A DNA stretch of 64,000 bases from Bordetella genomosp. 10 (GTDB lineage: Bacteria; Pseudomonadota; Gammaproteobacteria; Burkholderiales; Burkholderiaceae_B): NCBI RefSeq assembly GCF_002261225.1, contig NZ_NEVM01000005.1, positions 2,852,001-2,916,000 on the forward strand. Direction: 5' to 3'. Below, in pieces: positions 1 through 8,843 of the stretch. The first letter of the stretch is position 1. Each line of letters opens with the position of its first letter. A program made the translations under genes and the position numbers. Below the pieces are notes generated by a model, which had not been told where the DNA came from, did no database searches, and worked only from the letters and a program-made list of their open reading frames with translations.

Positions 1-1512
1 CTCCGTGATGAGCTTTTCCGTCGCGGCGGACTTGGAGACGTCGTCGAGCAGCACCGAGATCCAGGACAGGTTGGTGATGCCCAACACCCGCCGGCTGCCG
101 GTGGAGAAAGGAATCAGCACCACGTCGTCGTCGTCGGAATCTCCGGTGATCGCGCCCTTCTCCTTCATCTCGCCGATGACCTGGAAGGGCACGTTGTTGA
201 CCAGCACGTATTGCCCGATCGGATCCCGTTCGCCGTACAGCCGCTGGCGCACTTTCTTGCCCAGGACGATCACGGTTGCCAGTTGGCGGTCGTCCGCCTC
301 GGTGAAGAACAAGCCGCGCGACGGCTCCCAGTTCAGGATGGCGGGCGCGTGGCTGGTCACCGACCAGACCGAGACCGAGGTGTCGACGTTGCCGGCGCGC
401 AGCGTGACCTGGCCCTTGAGGAAAGGAATCGCATCGGCGACGTTGGGCACGCGCCGCACGATGGCCACGTCGGCCTCCGACAGGGTGCCGCCCGGCGCAC
501 GCGGGTTGTCGCTGCCCGGGATGACGTACATGCGCTTCGTCCCGTAGATGGCCATTTTCTCCAGCACCTTGGCCTGCGTGCCCGCGCCGATGGCCAGCAT
601 GACGATGACCGACGCCACGCCGATGATGATGCCCAGCAGCGTCAACAGCGTGCGGAAGCGGTTCACCGCCAGGGCGCGCCGGGCCGAGACCAACGCCTCG
701 CGCATATCGGCCCAGGCGCTGGCGGTGTGCGAGACGCCCTCCGCCATGCGCGCGGCGAAGTCGCGGGTCGCCGCCGGCGTGGCCGGGGGCGTGGCCGCCG
801 CGCCGCCGGAATCGGCGATCACGCGGCCGTCGCGCACCTCGATGATGCGGCGCGCCTGCCCGGCGACGTCGCGGTCGTGGGTAATGAGGATGATAGTGTG
901 GCCGGCGTCGGCCAGTTCCCTGAGCAAGGCCATCACCTCCGCCCCGCTCTTGCTGTCCAGCGCGCCCGTGGGCTCGTCGGCCAGGATGATGTGGCCGCCG
1001 TTCATCAAGGCGCGGGCGATGGAGGCGCGCTGCTGCTGTCCGCCGGACAACTGGTTGGGCAGGTGCTCCATGCGCTCCTCCAGGCCCAGGCGGGCCAGCA
1101 GGGCGCGCGCGCGGGCCTCGCGCTCGCGCGCCGAGCCGCCGGCGTAGACAGCCGGCACCTCGACGTTGCGCAAGGCATCCAGGGTGCGGATCAGGTGATA
1201 GCCCTGGAACACGAAGCCGAAGGCCTCGCGGCGCAGCCAGGCCAATTCGTCGGCGGAGAAGGTGGCGATGTCCTGCCCGGCGTAGCGATACTCGCCGGCG
1301 GTGGGACGGTCCAGGCAGCCCAGTATGTTCATGAGCGTCGACTTGCCCGACCCGGACGCCCCCATGATGGCGACGAACTCGCCCTCGGCGATGGACAGCG
1401 ACACGCCGCGCAGCACCTCGGTCGCCGGGCTGCCGTCCGCCCCGCCGTAGGACTTGCGGATATCGCGCAGCTCGATCAGCGCCGGCGTCCGTTCCGCGCC
1501 CGCCGCTACCAT
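1..1512 (-). CDS. macB: MacB-type ABC transporter, ATPase-permease fusion (partial, 3' end outside window)
   Basis: Inner-membrane ATPase-permease of a MacA-MacB-TolC type efflux pump. The frame reads open from the ATG at 1512 to the left edge (504 codons), so the C-terminus is missing. The N-terminal ATPase domain (about residues 1-235) has Walker A GASGSGKST, signature LSGGQQQR and Walker B IILADEPTG. A linker then leads to the first membrane helix near residue 285 (LLTLLGIIIGVASVIVML) and the start of the MacB periplasmic core (TQAKVLEKMAIYGTKRMYV). The ATG overlaps the macA stop by 7 bases, so the two are probably translationally coupled. The family exports macrolides, peptides, haem precursors or siderophores; the substrate cannot be read from sequence. 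The Fur-like site upstream of macA makes an iron-linked substrate possible. Confidence 0.93.
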   Translation of the reverse strand, partial: MVAAGAERTPALIELRDIRKSYGGADGSPATEVLRGVSLSIAEGEFVAIMGASGSGKSTLMNILGCLDRPTAGEYRYAGQDIATFSADELAWLRREAFGFVFQGYHLIRTLDALRNVEVPAVYAGGSAREREARARALLARLGLEERMEHLPNQLSGGQQQRASIARALMNGGHIILADEPTGALDSKSGAEVMALLRELADAGHTIILITHDRDVAGQARRIIEVRDGRVIADSGGAAATPPATPAATRDFAARMAEGVSHTASAWADMREALVSARRALAVNRFRTLLTLLGIIIGVASVIVMLAIGAGTQAKVLEKMAIYGTKRMYVIPGSDNPRAPGGTLSEADVAIVRRVPNVADAIPFLKGQVTLRAGNVDTSVSVWSVTSHAPAILNWEPSRGLFFTEADDRQLATVIVLGKKVRQRLYGERDPIGQYVLVNNVPFQVIGEMKEKGAITGDSDDDDVVLIPFSTGSRRVLGITNLSWISVLLDDVSKSAATEKLITE

Positions 1513-2690
1513 TGGACCTTCCCGTCCGCGGCGCGCACGCGGTGGATCGCCGTGATGATGCGGTCGCCCGCCTGCAAGCCCGACAGCACTTCCGCCTGCA
1601 GGCGGTCGCGCACGCCCGTCCGGACTTCGCGGGCGGCGATATGGCCGTCGGCTTCCTGGACCTGCGCGGTGTAGACCCCCGGCTTGTCCGCCACGGGATG
1701 CAGGGACGGCAGGGGCGCCAGCACCACGTCCTTGGCCGCGCTTTCGACGAAGAACACCTGCGCGCTCATTTGCGGCATCAAGGCGCCGTCCGCGTTGTCG
1801 ACGTCGAACAGGACGGTGTAGAGGACGACCTTGCCGGCGCCGGAAGCGGCCGCCGTTTTCTGGCTGCTGCCCGAGGTATCGGATTCGGGCGGATTGGGCG
1901 GCGCGGGCAGGATCTGGCGCACGCGCCCCGTCCAGCGGCGGTCCTCGCCCAGGGTCTTGAAATAGACCGCCATGCCCGGCTTGACGCGCCGCACGTCGGC
2001 CTCGGACACGTCCGTCCAGACGGTCATCGACGAAAGGTCGGCGATGCGCAGGATCTTGGGCGTCTGGTAGGTGGCGTTCAGCGTCTGCCCTTCGCGCGCG
2101 TCCAGCGTGACGATGGTGCCCGGCATGGGCGCATAGATACGGGTGTAGCCCAGTTGCGCCTGGTCGCCCTTCAGGGTGGACGAGGCGCCGGCGATCTGGG
2201 CCTTGAGGTTGGCGACGCGCGCCTCGGCCACGCGCAGGTCGGCATAGGCGGTCTGCACGTCCTCTTCGCGGGTGGAGCCTTCGCGGGCCATGCGTTTCTG
2301 GCGTTCGTACTGCTGCCGGGCCAGGGCGCTCTGGGCCTCCTGCTCGGCGCGCTGGGCGCGCAGGCCGTCGAGCGCGGCGACGTCGGCGTCGACCTTGGCC
2401 TGCTGGACCGAGGGGTCGATTTCCACCAGCAGGTCCCCCTTGTTGACCTTGTCGCCCGGCTGCACGGCGATGCGGCGGATCTCGCCGGAGGCCTGGGCGC
2501 CCACGTCCACATAGCTGCGCGGCTGCAGCGTGCCCAGCGCGGTGACGTTGACCTCGATATCGCCACGGGCGATGGCCACGGTGTCGACGACCTCGCGCGT
2601 GCGCAGCAGGGCCCAGGCGCAGAGCGCCAGGAGAACGATGACGACGGGGATGACGATGCGGGAAAGCGGCCGTTTCGATGACTTGGGCAT
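1506..2690 (-). CDS. macA: MacA-type periplasmic adaptor protein (RND/HlyD family)
   Basis: Membrane-fusion subunit that joins MacB to an outer-membrane TolC channel. It has 394 residues, the normal length for MacA. One N-terminal membrane anchor (about residues 10-28, VIPVVIVLLALCAWALL) is followed by a lipoyl/barrel-sandwich half (SYVDVGAQASGEIRRIAV) and a long alpha-hairpin rich in Ala, Gln and Arg (about residues 95-170). The second lipoyl half (GTIVTLDAREGQTL) and beta-barrel and membrane-proximal domains follow. The stop lies inside the start of macB. No outer-membrane channel gene is seen on this side; it may follow macB outside the window. Confidence 0.92.
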   Translation of the reverse strand: MPKSSKRPLSRIVIPVVIVLLALCAWALLRTREVVDTVAIARGDIEVNVTALGTLQPRSYVDVGAQASGEIRRIAVQPGDKVNKGDLLVEIDPSVQQAKVDADVAALDGLRAQRAEQEAQSALARQQYERQKRMAREGSTREEDVQTAYADLRVAEARVANLKAQIAGASSTLKGDQAQLGYTRIYAPMPGTIVTLDAREGQTLNATYQTPKILRIADLSSMTVWTDVSEADVRRVKPGMAVYFKTLGEDRRWTGRVRQILPAPPNPPESDTSGSSQKTAAASGAGKVVLYTVLFDVDNADGALMPQMSAQVFFVESAAKDVVLAPLPSLHPVADKPGVYTAQVQEADGHIAAREVRTGVRDRLQAEVLSGLQAGDRIITAIHRVRAADGKVQW

Positions 2691-3151
2691 TCAGTGTCTC
2701 AATGCGGGAAATTCCGTCTCGTTCGAAGACTGCGATTCAGCGGCTGCCGCCCTGTTCCGCGAGGGAGCGAAACGGGGCATCTTATAGACATAGACGCACG
2801 AGCGAGGCATTTCCCCCACTTTCCGCGGAAAAAATTTTCGTCAGGCATCGGCATGCGGATCGAGCGCCGGGCGGCAAGGGGCCGATGCGGCGCTCATAGT
2901 ACAAATAAGAATCAATATTAACAATGAGATGCGGCGCGGGAATCTCCGCCGCCTGACGTTTGGCTGTCGGCGCAACCCGCCGGCGGGCTGACGCCGGTCT
3001 TCATCGTCGGGCGATGACGCGCCGACGCACCGGCCATCGCCAGTAGCACGCGCATCCCGGCCGCCGCCGCGCGATTTTTCAATTTGCCCGTTTCGCTTTA
3101 TTCTCCGCGCCAAACATGAGCCGAACATGAGCATGGGACGAGGAGACATTC
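2691..3151. other. 461-bp intergenic region, divergent promoters of macAB and the SLC13 gene
   Basis: No coding sequence is convincing here. The part near 2895-2925 is clearly AT-rich against the GC-rich surroundings and holds a Fur-box-like sequence, listed separately. The 3' part near 3085-3115 is also less GC-rich and is the likely promoter of the downstream transporter. Confidence 0.6.
2903..2925. promoter_or_regulatory. Candidate Fur box
   Basis: The core ATAAGAATCAATATTA at 2905-2920 resembles Fur sites of the form ATGAGAATCATTATTA. It sits in an AT-rich patch about 210 bases upstream of macA and 230 bases upstream of the SLC13 gene. Which gene it would control is unclear. The assignment is by eye and unscored. 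Confidence 0.4.
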
Positions 3152-4456
3152 GTGGATCATGGCTTGCTGCCGGCCGCCATCCTGGTGGCCGTGACCATCG
3201 CGCTGTGGGCGACCGCGCGCCTGCCCGAGTATCTGGTCGCCTTGCTGTTCTTCGCGGCCGCCGCGATCCTGCATGTCGCGCCGGTCGACGTCGTCTTCTC
3301 CGGCTTCGCCTCGGCGGCGTTCTGGCTGGTGCTCAGCGGCTTCGTGCTGGGCCTGGCCATCCGCAAGGTCGGCCTGGCCGATCGCATGGCCGGCGCGCTG
3401 GCCGCGCAATTGAACGGCTCGTGGCCGCGCATGGTGGGCGGCGTGATCCTGCTGACCTATGGCCTGGCCTTCGTCATGCCGTCGAACATGGGGCGCATCG
3501 CCCTGCTCATGCCCATCGTGATGGCGCTGGCCGATCGCGCCGGCCTGGCCGAGGGCAGCCGCGGGCGCTATGGCCTGGCCCTGGCGGTCGGCATGGGCAC
3601 CTACCAGTTGTCGGCCAGCATTCTTCCGGCCAACGTCCCCAACCTGGTCATGGCGGGCGCGGCGGAACAGGCCTATGGCCTGCATTTCGCCTATCTCTCG
3701 TATCTCTGGCTGCATGCGCCGGTGATGGGGATACTGAAGGGCCTGGCGCTGCTCGGCTGCATCTGCCTGATGTTCCCCGCGCGGCCGCAGCCCGTCGCCG
3801 CCGGCGCGGCCCGCGCGCCCTTGAGCCGTGGCGAAAAGCGCCTGAGCGCGCTGCTGGCCATTACGCTGGCGCTGTGGATGACCGACGCCTGGCACGGCAT
3901 TTCGCCCGCCTGGGTGGGCCTGGCGGCCGCCTGCGTCTGCCTGCTCCCCCGCGTGGGTTTTCTCAACGGCGACGAATTCGCCGCCGGCGTGAATATCCGC
4001 ACCTGCATCTACGTCGCCGCCATCCTGGGCCTGGCCGCGGTGGTCACCGCCTCCGGCCTGGGACATGCCATCGGACGCTGGCTGCTGGCCCTGCTGCCCC
4101 TGGACCCGGCGCAGCCGCTGCGCACCTTCTACGCGCTCGTCGGCCTGACCGGCGTGCTCAATTTCGTCGTCACCGCCAACGGCGTGCCGGCGCTGTTCAC
4201 CCCGCTGGCGCAGGCGCTGGCCGACGGCAGCGGGCTGCCCCTGCTGACCGTGCTGATGATCCAGGTGATCGGCTACGCGACGCCGGTCCTGCCCTACCAG
4301 GCCGCGCCCTTCGTCGTCGCCATGGGCATGGGCAAGGTCCCGCCGCGCGCGGGCCTGGCGCTATGCCTGGCCGTCGCCCTGATCACCGTCGTCGTGCTGG
4401 TGCCGCTGGACTACGGCTGGTTCAAGCTGCTCGGCTGGCTGCCCGCGCCGTCCTGA
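3152..4456 (+). CDS. SLC13/DASS-type anion permease
   Basis: Predicted inner-membrane permease of 434 residues with about 11-12 hydrophobic segments spread along its length. It resembles the divalent anion:Na+ symporter (SLC13) group: a Ser/Asn-rich segment near residues 109-112 (MPSNMGR) and another near residues 155-170 (LSASILPANVPNL) correspond to the pore-lining regions of that family. The GTG start at 3152 is chosen because GAGGAG precedes it at good spacing. The substrate (sulfate, di- or tricarboxylate or another organic anion) is unknown. Its 3' end overlaps the convergent LysR gene by 46 bases. Confidence 0.75.
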   Translation: MDHGLLPAAILVAVTIALWATARLPEYLVALLFFAAAAILHVAPVDVVFSGFASAAFWLVLSGFVLGLAIRKVGLADRMAGALAAQLNGSWPRMVGGVILLTYGLAFVMPSNMGRIALLMPIVMALADRAGLAEGSRGRYGLALAVGMGTYQLSASILPANVPNLVMAGAAEQAYGLHFAYLSYLWLHAPVMGILKGLALLGCICLMFPARPQPVAAGAARAPLSRGEKRLSALLAITLALWMTDAWHGISPAWVGLAAACVCLLPRVGFLNGDEFAAGVNIRTCIYVAAILGLAAVVTASGLGHAIGRWLLALLPLDPAQPLRTFYALVGLTGVLNFVVTANGVPALFTPLAQALADGSGLPLLTVLMIQVIGYATPVLPYQAAPFVVAMGMGKVPPRAGLALCLAVALITVVVLVPLDYGWFKLLGWLPAPS

Positions 4457-5334
4457 AACGCAAGGTGGTGGACGAAGAGCTTGGCCGCGGTCGGCAAGGC
4501 ATCGAAGGCGCGCACGCAAATCTGGATCTTGCGCCGCGCCCAGGCCTCCGACAGCGGGATGATGCGAAAGTCGAACATCACCGAATAACGACGCGCGATT
4601 TCCAGCGGCAGCACGCCCACGCCCAGCCCCGAATTGACCATGAAGCACAAGGCATCGAAACCGGTGCATTGCACCTTGAGCCGGATGGTGCGCTTCTCGT
4701 CGTCGGCGGCGTTCGTCAGCACGCGATTGATCGCGCTGCCGCGATGCAGGCCGATGAAGTCGTAGTCCAGGGCATCGGCGAAGCGGAAGCCCGGCTTGCC
4801 GGCCAGCGGATGGCCGGCCGGCACCACCAGGGCCAGGACATCCTCGCGATAGGGAAACACCTCGACGTCGTAGCCGGCGGCTTCCCCGGAAAAAATGCCG
4901 ACGTCGGCCGCGTTCTCCGCCACGGACTTGATGATGGTGGACGTGATTTTTTCTTCCAGGTCCACCTGCACATTGGGATACTCGCCGAGAAATCGCTTGA
5001 TATCGTCGGGCAGGAACTGGGTGATGGCGGAAATATTGGCCTGCACCCGGATGAAGCCGCGCAGGCCGATCGCGTATTCGCTCATGTGCACGGCGATTTC
5101 GTCCAGCTCGTGCAAGGCGCGGCGCGCCATGATGGACAGCTCCATGCCCGCCGGCGTCGGCCGTATGCCCTTGTTCGTGCGTGTCAGCAGCCGGATGCGC
5201 AGCGTTTCTTCCAGTTCGCTGATGCGCTTGCTGACGGCGGCCGCGGCAATGTGCTCGCGTTCCGCCGCGGCGGCGATGGTGCCCAGTTCAACCACGCTGA
5301 TGAAGAGCTTGAGGGAAAGCGGATCGAGACGCAT
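4411..5334 (-). CDS. LysR-type transcriptional regulator
   Basis: DNA-binding regulator of 307 residues when started at the ATG at 5334 (MRLDPLSLKLF); an in-frame start 81 bases upstream would add an atypical tail. The N-terminal winged helix-turn-helix (about residues 4-62) has the AAAAEREHIAAAAVSKRISELEE type pattern. A substrate-binding domain follows from about residue 90. It is divergent from the aldehyde dehydrogenase at 5531, with a strong palindrome in the 196-base gap, so it most likely controls the catabolic block to its right. It also converges on the SLC13 gene. The inducer is unknown. Confidence 0.9.
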   Translation of the reverse strand: MRLDPLSLKLFISVVELGTIAAAAEREHIAAAAVSKRISELEETLRIRLLTRTNKGIRPTPAGMELSIMARRALHELDEIAVHMSEYAIGLRGFIRVQANISAITQFLPDDIKRFLGEYPNVQVDLEEKITSTIIKSVAENAADVGIFSGEAAGYDVEVFPYREDVLALVVPAGHPLAGKPGFRFADALDYDFIGLHRGSAINRVLTNAADDEKRTIRLKVQCTGFDALCFMVNSGLGVGVLPLEIARRYSVMFDFRIIPLSEAWARRKIQICVRAFDALPTAAKLFVHHLAFQDGAGSQPSSLNQP

Positions 5335-5385
5335 GGCACGCGAAAAAAAACCGGAGGCGCGCCTATTGTAGCCACGGCGCTGTCT

Positions 5386-5408
5386 TGCCATCGCGAACGG
5401 CGATGGCA
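5386..5408. promoter_or_regulatory. Palindromic operator candidate between lysR and aldehyde dehydrogenase
   Basis: A perfect inverted repeat with 9-base arms (TGCCATCGC and GCGATGGCA) and a 5-base spacer lies between the divergent starts at 5334 and 5531. Its place and symmetry suggest a binding site for the neighbouring LysR protein. A hairpin function is possible too. Confidence 0.45.
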
Positions 5409-5530
5409 GCATCACAAATCGCTGCTTTTGGCCGGTGCAAGGCCGTTGCTAGACTGCGGAAAAATACCAGCAGGCGGCGGCTTTCCCCCTGGAAAACGGC
5501 GTGCCGCCGGAAGAAGCGAGCGAGACAGGC

Positions 5531-7000
5531 ATGACTTTGAATGACGGCCAGTTGCTGCGGCAGCAGGCATATATCGGCGGCGCCTGGTGCGATGCCGACG
5601 ACAAGGCCACCATCACGGTGCGCAATCCCTACGACGGCAGCCCGCTGGGCACGGTCCCCAACCTGGGGGCGGCCGAGACCGCGCGCGCCATCGCGGCAGC
5701 CGATGGCGCCCTGCCCGCCTGGCGCGCCAAGACCGGCAAGGAACGCGGCGCCATCCTGCGCAAGTGGCACCAGTTGATCGAACGGCACAGCGACGACCTG
5801 GCCCTGCTGCTCACCCTGGAGCAGGGCAAACCCCTGGCCGAGGCCCGCGGCGAATTGAACTATGCGCTGTCCTTCGTCGAATGGTTCGCCGAGGAAGCCA
5901 AGCGCATCTATGGCGACGTCCTGCCCACGCCGCGCGGCGACCAGCGCCTGCTGGCGATCCGGCAGCCGGTCGGCGTCGTGGCGGCCATCATCGCCTGGAA
6001 TTTCCCTTCGGCCCTGGTCACGCGCAAGGTCAGCCCGGCGCTGGCCGCCGGCTGCACCGTGGTGCTCAAGCCTTCCGAGTTGACGCCCTTCACCGCGCTG
6101 GCCCTGGCCTGGCTGGGCGAGCAGGCCGGCATTCCGCCCGGCGTCCTGAACGTGGTGACGGGCGACCCGGCGCCCATCGGCGGCGAGCTCTCGGGCAACG
6201 CCACGGTGCGCAAGCTCACCTTCACCGGATCGACCGCGACCGGCCGGCTGCTGATGCAGCAGAGCGCGTCGAACATCAAGAAACTGTCGCTGGAACTGGG
6301 CGGCAACGCGCCCTTCATCGTGTTCGAGGACGCCGACCTGGACGAGGCCGTCCAGGGCCTGATGGCGTCCAAGTTCCGCAACGCCGGCCAGACCTGCGTC
6401 TGCGCCAATCGCGTCTATGTCCACAGCGCGGTGGCCGCGGCCTTCGGCGAGAAACTGCGCGCCGCCATCGAAGGCATGAAATTGGGCAATGGCCTGGAGC
6501 CGGGCGTGACCATCGGTCCGCTGATCGACCGGCGCGCGGTCGACAAGGTCGGCCGCCTGGTCGCCGACGCCACGGCCAAGGGCGCGCGCCTGCTGGCCGG
6601 CGGCGATCTCGCCCAACCCGGCACGCTGCTGTTCCAGCCCACGCTGCTGGACGGCATCACGGACGGCATGGACATCGCGCACGAAGAAATCTTCGGCCCG
6701 GTGGTCGGCCTGAGCACTTTCGAATCGGAAGCCGAGGCACTGGCGCGGGCCAACGACAGCGAGTCGGGCCTGGCCGCCTATTTCTATACCGCCGACATGG
6801 AACGGGTCTGGCGCGTGATGGAAGCCTTGGAATACGGCATCGTCGGCGTGAATACCGGCGCCGTCTCCAACGAAGTCGGCCCCTTCGGCGGCGTCAAGGA
6901 ATCCGGCGTGGGCCGCGAAGGCTCCAAATACGGGATCGAGGAATTCCTCGAACTCAAGTACGTCTGCCTCGCGGGCAAGTCGCTCGGCGCGGCGGCGTGA
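5531..7000 (+). CDS. gabD: NAD(P)-dependent succinate-semialdehyde dehydrogenase-like aldehyde dehydrogenase
   Basis: Cytoplasmic aldehyde dehydrogenase of 489 residues, close to E. coli GabD in length. It shows the catalytic glutamate region (KLSLELGGNAPFIVF), the nucleophilic cysteine in GQTCVCANRV typical of the GabD group, and the closing PFGGVKESGVGREG motif. An ATG at 5531 is preferred over the in-frame GTG at 5501 because known family members begin about here (MTLNDGQLLRQQAYIGG). The family oxidises succinate semialdehyde, but this copy heads a cluster with an alcohol oxidoreductase, a CoA transferase and HMG-CoA lyase, so another short-chain semialdehyde (for example mevaldate) is plausible. 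Regulation is probably by the divergent LysR. Confidence 0.85.
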   Translation: MTLNDGQLLRQQAYIGGAWCDADDKATITVRNPYDGSPLGTVPNLGAAETARAIAAADGALPAWRAKTGKERGAILRKWHQLIERHSDDLALLLTLEQGKPLAEARGELNYALSFVEWFAEEAKRIYGDVLPTPRGDQRLLAIRQPVGVVAAIIAWNFPSALVTRKVSPALAAGCTVVLKPSELTPFTALALAWLGEQAGIPPGVLNVVTGDPAPIGGELSGNATVRKLTFTGSTATGRLLMQQSASNIKKLSLELGGNAPFIVFEDADLDEAVQGLMASKFRNAGQTCVCANRVYVHSAVAAAFGEKLRAAIEGMKLGNGLEPGVTIGPLIDRRAVDKVGRLVADATAKGARLLAGGDLAQPGTLLFQPTLLDGITDGMDIAHEEIFGPVVGLSTFESEAEALARANDSESGLAAYFYTADMERVWRVMEALEYGIVGVNTGAVSNEVGPFGGVKESGVGREGSKYGIEEFLELKYVCLAGKSLGAAA

Positions 7001-7070
7001 ACCGTTCGGGCCTTTTTTCTTTCAGTGGCAATTCTTGCGTGGACAGGCGGCCGCCGCCTGCGGACAGGTC

Positions 7071-8708
7071 ATGAATCCAGCACAGCAGGCATCCTTGCGC
7101 GATGCCGACAGCTTCGATTACGTCATCGTCGGCTCGGGCGCGGCCGGCGCCATCCTGGCCAATCGCCTCAGCGCCGGCGGCGCCTCGGTCTGCGTGCTGG
7201 AGGCGGGCCCGCCCGACCGCAGTCCCTTCCTGCATATCCCGGCCGGCTTCATCAAGGCGGTATTCAACCCGACCTACGCCTGGCAGTTCTCCAGCGAGCC
7301 CACGCCCCTGACCAATGGCCGCCGCGTCCCCATCCCGCAAGGCCGCACGCTGGGCGGGTCCACCTCCATCAACGGCCTGGTCTACAACCGCGGCCAGGCC
7401 GCCGACTACGATCACTGGGCCAGCCTGGGCAATGCCGGCTGGTCCTATGAAGAGGTGCTGCCCTATTTCAAGTCCATGGAACGGCGCGCCGGCGGCGACG
7501 ACCGCTATCGCGGCCGCGACGGCGAACTGCCGGTCAGCGACATCGACTGGATACATCCCCTGTGCGAGGCCTTCATGGCCGGCGCGCAGGAACTGGGCAT
7601 GCCGCGCAATCCCGACTACAACGGCGCCAGCCAGGCCGGCGTCGGCTACTTCCAGCGCACCATAGACCGCGGCTGGCGCATGAGCACGGCGCGCTGCTTC
7701 CTGAAGCCGGCCCAGGCGCGCCACGCGCTCACGGTGCGCACCCACGCCCAGGCCACCCGCATCCTGTTCGACGGACTGCGCGCGGCCGGCGTGGCCTACT
7801 GCGACCCGCGCCAGCCCTCGGCCGCGCGCGCCGTGAAGGCGCGCCGCGAGGTCATCGTCTCCAGCGGCGCCATCAATACGCCCAAGCTGCTGCAGCTCTC
7901 CGGCCTGGGACCCGCCGAATTCCTGCGCGGGCAAGGCATCGCGGTCGTGCGCGACCTGCCCGGCGTGGGCGAGAACCTGAGCGACCATTATTCGGTTCGC
8001 GTGGTGGCGCGCGTGAAGAACATGCAGACGATGAACCAGTTGGTCAAGGGCCTGCGGCTGGCCGGCCAGATCGGCCGCTGGTTGCTGAAGAAGCCCAGCA
8101 TCATGGCGCTCAGCCCCTCGCTGCTGCACTATTTCTGGCAGTCGCGGCCCGGCCTGGACGCGCCCGACCTGCAAGGCGTGTTCACCCCCGCCAGCTACAA
8201 GGAAGGCTATGTCGGCGTGCTCGACGACTTTCCCGGCATGACCACCGGCATCTGGCAGCACCGGCCGCAAAGCCGCGGCCAGGTGCGCGTGCGCTCCAGC
8301 GATCCGATGCAGGACCCGGTCATCAATGCCAACTACCTCGCGCATCCCGACGACCAGATCACCCTGGTGCGCGGCATCCGCCTGGCGCGCAGCCTGTTGC
8401 AGTCGCAGGCGCTGGCGCAGTATTTCGATGGCGAATCGCTGCCCGGCGCGCTGTGCCAGTCGGACGACGAATTGCTCCACTTCGCGCGCCAATACGGCGT
8501 GTCGTCCTATCACGTCAACGGCACGGCGCGCATGGGTCCCGCCGACGATCCGCTGGCGGTGGTCGACCCGCAGTTGCGGGTGCGCGGCGTGCAGGCGCTG
8601 CGCGTGGTCGATTCCTCCGTCATACCGGCCATGCCGTCGGCGAACATCTGCGCGGCGACCATGATGATAGGCAACAAGGCCGCCGACCTGATCCGGCGCA
8701 CCGGGTAG
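7071..8708 (+). CDS. GMC-family FAD-dependent alcohol oxidoreductase (choline dehydrogenase-like)
   Basis: Flavoprotein of 545 residues that would oxidise a primary alcohol to the aldehyde. The N-terminal FAD-binding fold has GSGAAGAILANRL (about residues 18-30). GMC signature 1 (GGSTSINGLVYNRG) and signature 2 (SSGAINTPKLLQLSGLGP) are present. The catalytic His region is YHVNGTARMG, and PAMPSANICAATMMIGNKAADLI closes the protein. The ATG at 7071 is chosen over a TTG at 7035. It lies 70 bases after the aldehyde dehydrogenase, so alcohol and aldehyde oxidation could be consecutive steps. The substrate is not known; the choline name reflects the family only. Confidence 0.88.
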   Translation: MNPAQQASLRDADSFDYVIVGSGAAGAILANRLSAGGASVCVLEAGPPDRSPFLHIPAGFIKAVFNPTYAWQFSSEPTPLTNGRRVPIPQGRTLGGSTSINGLVYNRGQAADYDHWASLGNAGWSYEEVLPYFKSMERRAGGDDRYRGRDGELPVSDIDWIHPLCEAFMAGAQELGMPRNPDYNGASQAGVGYFQRTIDRGWRMSTARCFLKPAQARHALTVRTHAQATRILFDGLRAAGVAYCDPRQPSAARAVKARREVIVSSGAINTPKLLQLSGLGPAEFLRGQGIAVVRDLPGVGENLSDHYSVRVVARVKNMQTMNQLVKGLRLAGQIGRWLLKKPSIMALSPSLLHYFWQSRPGLDAPDLQGVFTPASYKEGYVGVLDDFPGMTTGIWQHRPQSRGQVRVRSSDPMQDPVINANYLAHPDDQITLVRGIRLARSLLQSQALAQYFDGESLPGALCQSDDELLHFARQYGVSSYHVNGTARMGPADDPLAVVDPQLRVRGVQALRVVDSSVIPAMPSANICAATMMIGNKAADLIRRTG

Positions 8709-8843
8709 GCGTCGAATAAGCATCGAATAGGCATCGAACCCGTTACCCACGCAGTCCACCACGAACGCAGTCCCCGGCAATACGAGCCCATACCTATCGC
8801 GAGTCGCGCCGCCCGGGCGGCGTCCTCGAAGGAGAGAGACACA
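8709..8843 (+). repeat. 135-bp gap with short repeats and a hairpin before the binding-protein gene
   Basis: Three near-identical units (GCGTCGAATAA, GCATCGAATAG, GCATCGAACCC) run from 8710 to 8742. Close to the start codon GCCGCC and GGCGGC can form a small hairpin near 8810-8823. A promoter for the transporter genes may lie between; none is clear. Confidence 0.45.

Noticed and set aside
211..1674. 487-codon plus-strand open frame opposite macB
   Set aside because: The minus strand encodes a clear ATPase with Walker motifs in this stretch.
3127..5544. 805-codon plus-strand frame spanning the SLC13 and LysR genes
   Set aside because: Out of frame with the SLC13 protein and antisense to LysR; Arg/Gly-rich shadow.
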